Assembly: GCF_040802235.1 (NCBI RefSeq)
Contig: NC_133170.1
Location: forward strand, 139,001 to 203,000
Source: Manis javanica
Lineage: Eukaryota > Chordata > Mammalia > Pholidota > Manidae
Length of the DNA stretch: 64,000 nt
Direction: 5' to 3'
Positions 59,336 through 64,000 of this stretch are shown piece after piece (position 1 is the first letter of the stretch; every line of letters begins with the position of its first letter). The notes under the pieces are model-generated. The model made no database searches, was not told the DNA's origin, and saw only the letters and a list, made by a program, of their open reading frames with translations. A program made the position numbers and the translations under genes.

Positions 59336-60189
59336 TGATAAATTAAAATGAATTTGATAATATTCATGTTGCTGGTTAGAGCTTCTTCCCACCCTTTCAA
59401 ACAGTGGGTTACTTGAAGATCACTTGGTGGTTCAGGTAGCCATCACTGGCTCAAGTTTTTGATTGTAGCACAGGAGGTCAAGGGTCATCAGTTAGTGGCC
59501 TTATACCATCCACACTGCTTCCAGCTCTTCTCAAGCTCTCATGATGTACAACACAGCAGTCACAAAAGAGGACGAACTTGAACTTTGCTCAACATTTCAT
59601 TGCTTTGTAGATGAATACACTCAGCCCATACCTGATGAACACAAACAGCATATACAGACAGCACCATAGTTCGCTAGCAAATTAGGCATTGAACTGCTGT
59701 TTTTGATCTTTTCAACACTAGCTAAGATACAGATGCCGAGAACTGATTAAATAAGCAGTTTGTTAAAAAGTTAGCAGTTGCACAGTAAACTAATATCTGT
59801 CTTAGAACTGAATTGATCCCATCTTCATTTATGTCTTCTCTGGAATGGCTTTTTGTTGTAGAAACCTGGGTGTTGCATTTACTAAATCTCAACTTAGGCA
59901 GAGCGAAATGTATTTATGCTATCTTTACAATGCCAATCACTTATTAAATAAGAACCAAAAATGAGAATTTGGTTAACATCAGAAAATGATTTTAACATAA
60001 AGTTTTCCTTAAAATGGTAGATAGTGGCTTTAAAAAATAGAATTGAAATCATAGTGTTTATCATATCCTAATTCCTTCTCCATATATACTGAGGAATATG
60101 CTTCAGATGGAATTGCAGGAAAAAAGACTCCCAGACGGACCGCTGCCCATGGCTAAGTCCTGGCAGGCGTCCCCTGCTCGGCTCTTGCA
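59336..60189. other. Unassigned AT-rich DNA left of the CpG island
   Basis: No repeat or exon recognised. Composition changes sharply from AT-rich to CpG-dense at about 60.15-60.20 kb. Confidence 0.45.
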
Positions 60190-60359
60190 CAGTGACTGGC
60201 TGTGGGCCGGGGTGTTCGCGTGTGCCCCTTCCTCGGGGGTTTATTTCTTACGTCTATGTCAAGTTCAGGTTTGACATCCCAGCCTGGAGGCACTTTAGGG
60301 TCCCCCGACTCTCAGTGCCGCCGGTGACGGTCGGTGTGTGCAGCACAGAGGACCGACGG

Positions 60360-60736
60360 CAGGTGCCACAGGTGCCACCTCCGCTCGCAAAAACGCATCC
60401 GAAGCGCGCGCGGACCGACCAGCGAACAGCGGCCTCCGCGCCCCGCAGGCCCCGCCCCACCTGCAGCCCCGCCGAGGGCCTCTCGGTGGCTGCCGGCGAT
60501 TGGCGGCGGGGCGGAGCGAGGGGTCCGCGGGGAGCGGCGCGGCGCGGGTTCCAGGCTGGGATCTGCCGCCGGGAAGGCGGACGGAAGGGCGAGGGTCTGT
60601 CCGCCCACCCTTTCCGCACACTCCCGGGTCCCAGCGCGGAGAGGCGGCAGGTGAGAGGGGCTGTGGGTGTCCCGCGGGCCGAGCGTCCGGGGCTGCAGGC
60701 GAGGGGCGCGCGGGTCCTCCGCGGTGACTACAGGTG
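60360..60736 (+). promoter_or_regulatory. Cluster of five CAGGTG/CACCTG E-boxes
   Basis: CAGGTG occurs at 60360-60365, 60369-60374, 60648-60653 and 60731-60736, and CACCTG at 60458-60463. This is the E-box type bound by SNAI and ZEB factors, usually repressors. The first two are only nine bases apart. The last two coincide with splice-donor-like sequence, which alone could explain them. Confidence 0.4.
60560..60733 (+). other. Possible non-coding first exon
   Basis: If transcription starts 40-80 bases beyond the CCAAT/GC-box pair, the first exon would begin near 60560 and end at either of two donors: GGCAG|GTGAGA (exon end 60650) or TACAG|GTGAGG (exon end 60733). Both are strong donor matches. 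No convincing start codon with a recognisable reading frame lies in the interval, so it is most likely 5' untranslated. The start is inferred. Confidence 0.3.
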
Positions 60737-60742
60737 AGGCAC

Positions 60743-60765
60743 GGGGGCACGGGGGACAGGGCGGG
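60743..60765 (+). other. G-quadruplex motif beside candidate splice donor
   Basis: GGGGG-CAC-GGGGG-ACA-GGG-C-GGG: a canonical motif with loops of 3, 3 and 1. It starts nine bases after the donor GT at 60734. On a + strand transcript it would be in the RNA, just inside the intron. Confidence 0.7.
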
Positions 60766-60851
60766 CGCCCGGCTCCGGGACCCCCGTGCCTGAGAGGCGC
60801 CACGCCGGCCGGGACCTCCCGCAGGGCGCAGGGTCCTCCCGGGCCGGAGCG

Positions 60852-60871
60852 GCTCCCATCAGCTCCCATCA
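60852..60871 (+). repeat. Tandem duplication of a 10-base unit
   Basis: Two exact adjacent copies of GCTCCCATCA within the CpG island, followed by GCTGGG. Confidence 0.85.
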
Positions 60872-61017
60872 GCTGGGCTCTCGCTGGCAAGGTGGGGCCC
60901 GAGTCGGACGGGCGGGGACCGGGGCAGGACTTAAAATAGGCCCTTCGTTCCTGACAGCTGGGTCGCCGGAGGCCAGCAAGGGCGGGGGCCGCCCCTGGGG
61001 AGTCCGGAGTCCCCTTC

Positions 61018-61038
61018 GGGGCAGGAGGGAGGGGAGGG
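61018..61038 (+). other. G-quadruplex motif
   Basis: GGGG-CAGGA-GGG-A-GGGG-A-GGG: a canonical motif with loops of 5, 1 and 1, inside the CpG island. Confidence 0.7.
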
Positions 61039-61520
61039 CCGCGCGCCGCGTGAAGCGCCGGCTCCGCGGGGTGCGCGGGGTCGCGGCTGAGCCCGGGTCC
61101 GGGGCGCGTGGCCCGGGGCGCATCCGCCGGCGCTGGGGTTGGGCGAGGCGAGGAGACGGTGGTGCAGAGCGGGACCCGGGCGCGCAGGGCCGAGGAGGGG
61201 AGGATGCGGCGCAGGCAGGAGGGACTCGGGCCGCGGGTGGCGGGGGCACCGAGGGAACCGCAGCGCCCCGGCTCCTCCTGGAGATCCTGCAGCCGGGTGG
61301 AGTGCCCCTTCCGTACACCGGGACCTGCCTGCTTGGTTAGAGGAAAAGGGAGGCACTGGCCGGGAACCCAGGCCAGGGAGACGTGTCGCTCACTGCGCCA
61401 GGGCGAGTGTGGAGCGGAGGGGGAACGCGACTGGGGCCTTGAGGACGGCGGGGGCTGGGACGCGGGCGCCGCAGCCTTCTGGGCAGCGTGCGCCTGGTTT
61501 CCCTGGAGAATGAATTGGCT

Positions 61521-62179
61521 CTTGAGTCTACTTCTCTGTGCAAAAGGTGCTTCTCTACCTTTCCCAAGGGACTTTGGATCGGAGGAAGGTAGAGGGGCAG
61601 GTTCCCTGGACGTGTGCGTGGACCCCACCGGGCACTTCCTGAAGCCCCTTGGCCTGTTGGCCTTCCCAGCAGCGCAGACATAATCATTAAGACTAAATAG
61701 CCTTTCGCTGTAAAGAGAACAGCTTCATCTCGGTCACACTATCCAGGGCCTGGTAACTACAGCTGTAGTTGGGGTTTGATTCGGTTGGTGAGAGCCTTTC
61801 ATAGAGCCTAACGCGGAGGGAGGCTGGGAATTAGCCCTACTGCAAACGAGTCTGAAGAATAGTGAGATAGGTGGGCTCTAGGGACCCAGGGATGTCTCAG
61901 ATTCTAACGTGAGTCTGCAGAAGAAGGGAGAAGTTTGCGGTCGGGGTAGAAGTTTGTAAGGACCGGGAAACTAAACAGAATATCTAATCTCCCCAAATTA
62001 CTGAATAGCACATGTTCAGAGATGGGAAGGTTTTTTTGGGCTCATTTTATCACAAAATATCAAAAAGCAAGAAGACTGGGGTAAGGGGATAAATAACTCT
62101 GGAGGCTGCAGGGGCAGGAGACGAGTTCGCAGTGCCAGGAGCTGCAGGGCGGCCAGTCCCTTCTGGATTAATGATGACA
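61521..62179. other. Unassigned DNA right of the CpG island
   Basis: Composition falls back to average. If the island drives a + strand gene this is intron 1. No repeat recognised. Confidence 0.45.
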
Positions 62180-62310
62180 AGGGTTTACACATATGTGTCC
62201 ATTATTACATTTCTTTCATGTTACCATTTGACCCTCCTGACAACCTAATGAGATAGACTTTATTGCTATGCTCATTTCACAGAGCAGGAAAGGGAGATAT
62301 ATAGTATGGA
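62180..62310 (-). mobile_element. MIR SINE, antisense
   Basis: 'ttacacatatgtgtccatta', 'tgaccctcctgacaaccta', 'atgagatagactttattgc' and 'tcatttcacagagcagg' are reverse MIR blocks. Confidence 0.75.
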
Positions 62311-62839
62311 GAACATAGGCCTCTTTGGAAGTTCAATTTGAGCATTAAGCTTAAATGTAAACAAACAATTCTCTTTGACTTGCTATGTTAGCAGGGGCAA
62401 AACTGGACAGGTTACATTTGAGAAATGCATAGTATATTTGTGGCTGCCTGTCAGTTTGTCAAATTCTGAGAACAAGCATAATAAATATAGCAGCATGTGG
62501 ATTTCTGTTAAATATTTTGTTTGTATTATGTTATTGTTCATTTCTGTAGTATTTCTCAGGCATCTACTCTTTTTTTCCCACTGTATTGACTAATATTTAA
62601 AAATTTTAAACCCATCTTTTTTTTTATATACCCAAAGCTTTAAACCCCAAAAGTTTTATGTGGTTTAATGGCTAAATATTTTTGATATATCAAAATAGTA
62701 ACACTTTCTAAAAATGTGCTCCCATGTACCACCTGAAATCATCGTGCATGCCGCTGCCTCCCTGATGACTCTGGTAGGGAGGGTGCGGTGTGGGAGAGGG
62801 GGGGACAAAGGGCAGGGCAGAGGGTTCTCTAAGAGCCAG
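62311..62839. other. Unassigned DNA
   Basis: AT-rich 62.3-62.7 kb, then mixed. No gene or nameable repeat. Confidence 0.45.
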
Positions 62840-63005
62840 ACTCTGAGCTGAGCACTTTACAAAGTGAGCCACACATCACTCTTCCCACAGTGCTCCGCGA
62901 TGTAGCTGTTACCTCCCTTTTACAGAGGAGGAAGTTGGAGCTCAGAGAAATTTAAGACCAAGGGTCACACAGTTTCTGCTTCCAGGAAAGCCGGCAGTAA
63001 GAGTC
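62840..63005 (-). mobile_element. MIR SINE, antisense
   Basis: 'ctgagctgagcactttacaa', 'cctcccttttacagaggagg', 'aagttggagctcagagaaat' and 'ccaagggtcacacagtttct' are reverse MIR blocks in order. Confidence 0.8.
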
Positions 63006-63199
63006 GGCTAGGGAACAAAACTTAAGGAAAGAAGAGGCTTGGAAAGCTGTTACGCAACAGAGTCAGATGTGCAAAATAGGAAAAATGGGAACACCGGGTC
63101 ACTTCCACGTGACTGTTAATCTTCCTCTGTTCCTCTTACACTATTTTTGTAATGACCCAGTTCCATTCACTCCTTGCACAAACAGTTATTGAGAATCAT

Positions 63200-63320
63200 T
63201 ATCTCCAGGAATCATAGAAACTCCAGGGAGTTTCTTTTATCTGTCTCCCTAACACTTATCAGAATCCTGGGCAAATACAAATCCTGTGCCCAAGAAATGT
63301 TTGTTGAGTAAATGAATTAG
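63200..63320 (+). mobile_element. L2 3' end
   Basis: 'tctgtctccctaacacttat' and 'tgcccaagaaatgtttgttg' followed by 'agtaaatgaatt' fit the L2 3' terminus. It is immediately followed by an L2 in the opposite direction. Confidence 0.55.
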
Positions 63321-63324
63321 TCTA

Positions 63325-63665
63325 GTGGGGGAAAGAATAAATAAGCAGTCACATTAACAGCTTGTTAAGGGTCAGGGAAAAATCCTATTTGAGCATGTTG
63401 CCATGAAGCTAGCTTAGGAAAGGGGTCAAAGAACATACCAAAACTAGATGATACCTGAGCTAGGTTTTGAAGCAGAAATAAATTAAACAGGCAAATAAGT
63501 GAAATAGATGGGAGGATTCTCAACAGAAACACTAGCCTGAACAAAGAGAGGAGAAGGTGGGAGCCACTTTGGAAACTTAAAAGTTGAACACTGGGATGTG
63601 GAGAATGCCAGGGAGAGGCTTGGAGGAAGGTGTGGTCCGGAGGTCCTGGCATTCTCTTTGAGGGC
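63325..63665 (-). mobile_element. L2 3' region, antisense
   Basis: 'gatacctgagctaggttttg', 'aaataagtgaaatagatggg', 'agcctgaacaaagagaggag' and 'ggaggaaggtgtggtccgg' correspond to reverse L2 blocks. With the preceding fragment it forms a tail-to-tail pair. Confidence 0.6.
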
Positions 63666-64000
63666 ATCCCAGAGCTCTGCCCCTGCCTTGCATCTAGAAA
63701 TTAGTGAACTGTGCTAACAGGGAACAAGATGACTGAATATACGAATTACCAATGCATTTTATTTGTCCCTGTAATAGAGAGCTGCAATTTTTTAGACTCT
63801 GTATTATGTTAAGGTTTAAAACCCAAGTTCAAATGGAAAGACTAGACTTTGTCATCTCCTATATGAGAAAAGCAAATTATTTTTCTGGTTCTCAAGGGAA
63901 TATTCTGTTCTTGAATAGATATGATCCACACAATCACAAAAGAGATTTCCAAACAAATGCTTTTCTGTTTTTCTGGGTGGGGGGTAGCTGAGAGGATTTT
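63666..64000. other. Unassigned DNA to the window end
   Basis: AT-rich, no gene or nameable repeat. Confidence 0.45.

Larger units (their letters stand above)
60190..61520 (+). promoter_or_regulatory. CpG island promoter
   Basis: About 1.3 kb of G+C-rich, undepleted CpG DNA, the only strong promoter signal in the window. On the + strand an inverted CCAAT box (GATTGG, 60498-60503) is followed after four bases by a GC box (GGGGCGGAG, 60508-60516). Another GC-box core (CCCCGCCCC) in the opposite orientation lies at about 60450-60458, so divergent transcription is possible. No TATA box is seen, as is usual for such islands. Two donor-like sequences at 60648-60653 and 60731-60736 favour a + strand first exon. 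Long frames on both strands result from rare stop codons. The gene cannot be named. Confidence 0.8.

Noticed and set aside
60312-61628. 438-codon open frame on the minus strand across the CpG island
   Set aside because: Its translation is Pro/Arg/Ala/Ser-rich with no domain, the other strand and frames are equally open, and G+C-rich DNA rarely forms stop codons. It also ends inside the promoter elements.
61108-61683. 191-codon + strand frame in the CpG island
   Set aside because: Gly/Arg/Ala-rich low-complexity translation expected from CpG-island DNA. Only its last 57 codons are mentioned, as a weak lead.
1-64000. CRISPR array, bacterial operon, phage or integrative element
   Set aside because: No regularly spaced repeats, no dense collinear genes and no ribosome-binding-site pattern. 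The repeat content is mammalian throughout.
1-64000. tRNA, 5S, U6, 7SK or Y RNA genes and pseudogenes
   Set aside because: I looked for their conserved internal blocks on both strands and saw none. A covariance-model scan could still find degenerate copies.

Overview
The window reads as ordinary nuclear DNA of a placental mammal. CpG is depleted across most of it and concentrated in a few patches. Almost everything recognisable is old mammalian repeat: L2 and MIR, degraded L1 of the L1M/HAL1 age class, MaLR solo LTRs of the MLT1 group, a complete MER2 (Tigger/pogo-type DNA transposon) and several MER5-type hAT miniatures. MaLR, MER2 and MER5 in this form are established as eutherian. I saw no Alu, rodent B1/B2, carnivore or ruminant tRNA SINE, equine ERE, or other young poly-A-tailed SINE, so the order cannot be named. 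All repeat names rest on remembered consensus patterns, and boundaries are approximate (tens of bases).

No protein-coding gene can be supported from this sequence alone. Every long open frame is either repeat-derived, or lies in G+C-rich DNA where stop codons are rare on both strands, and none encodes a protein I recognise. No tRNA, rRNA, snRNA, CRISPR array or bacterial-type operon was seen.

Layout. 1-4.4 kb: end of a MER2 copy, an L1 fragment, L2 tails and unannotated DNA. 4.38-4.71 kb: full MER2 with TA target duplications, followed by a CTCF-like core. 4.8-9.8 kb: mostly featureless, with a GT microsatellite. 9.8-11.3 kb: MLT1, MIR, MER5, MLT1. 15-20 kb: L1 fragments, a MIR and a CpG-rich patch (17.76-18.37 kb). 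20-26 kb: sparse. 26-32.5 kb: a dense block of antisense L1M/HAL1 with one MLT1 and one MIR. 33.6-36.8 kb: MIR, two MER5 in opposite orientation, L1, L2, MIR. 38-41 kb: L2 in both directions. 42.4-49.3 kb: MLT1 LTRs, L1, MIR and L2. 49.3-56 kb: G+C-richer unique DNA with an AT-rich palindromic tract, MER5-like pieces, a CTCF-like core and a small CpG island (55.26-55.57 kb). 56-60 kb: MIR and L2. 60.19-61.52 kb: a strong CpG island that looks like a promoter. 61.5-64 kb: MIR and L2.

The island at 60.2-61.5 kb is the one convincing gene signal. On the + strand it has an inverted CCAAT box next to a GC box, two good splice-donor sequences 83 bases apart, five CAGGTG/CACCTG E-boxes and G-quadruplex motifs. 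The simplest reading is a + strand gene whose first exon is here and whose remaining exons lie to the right of the window, with most of the window being its upstream intergenic region. I found no previously undescribed biological system. The most useful leads are the island's E-box and quadruplex arrangement, two smaller CpG patches, the one-sided orientation of all L1 fragments, and two exact CTCF-core matches near the two ends.
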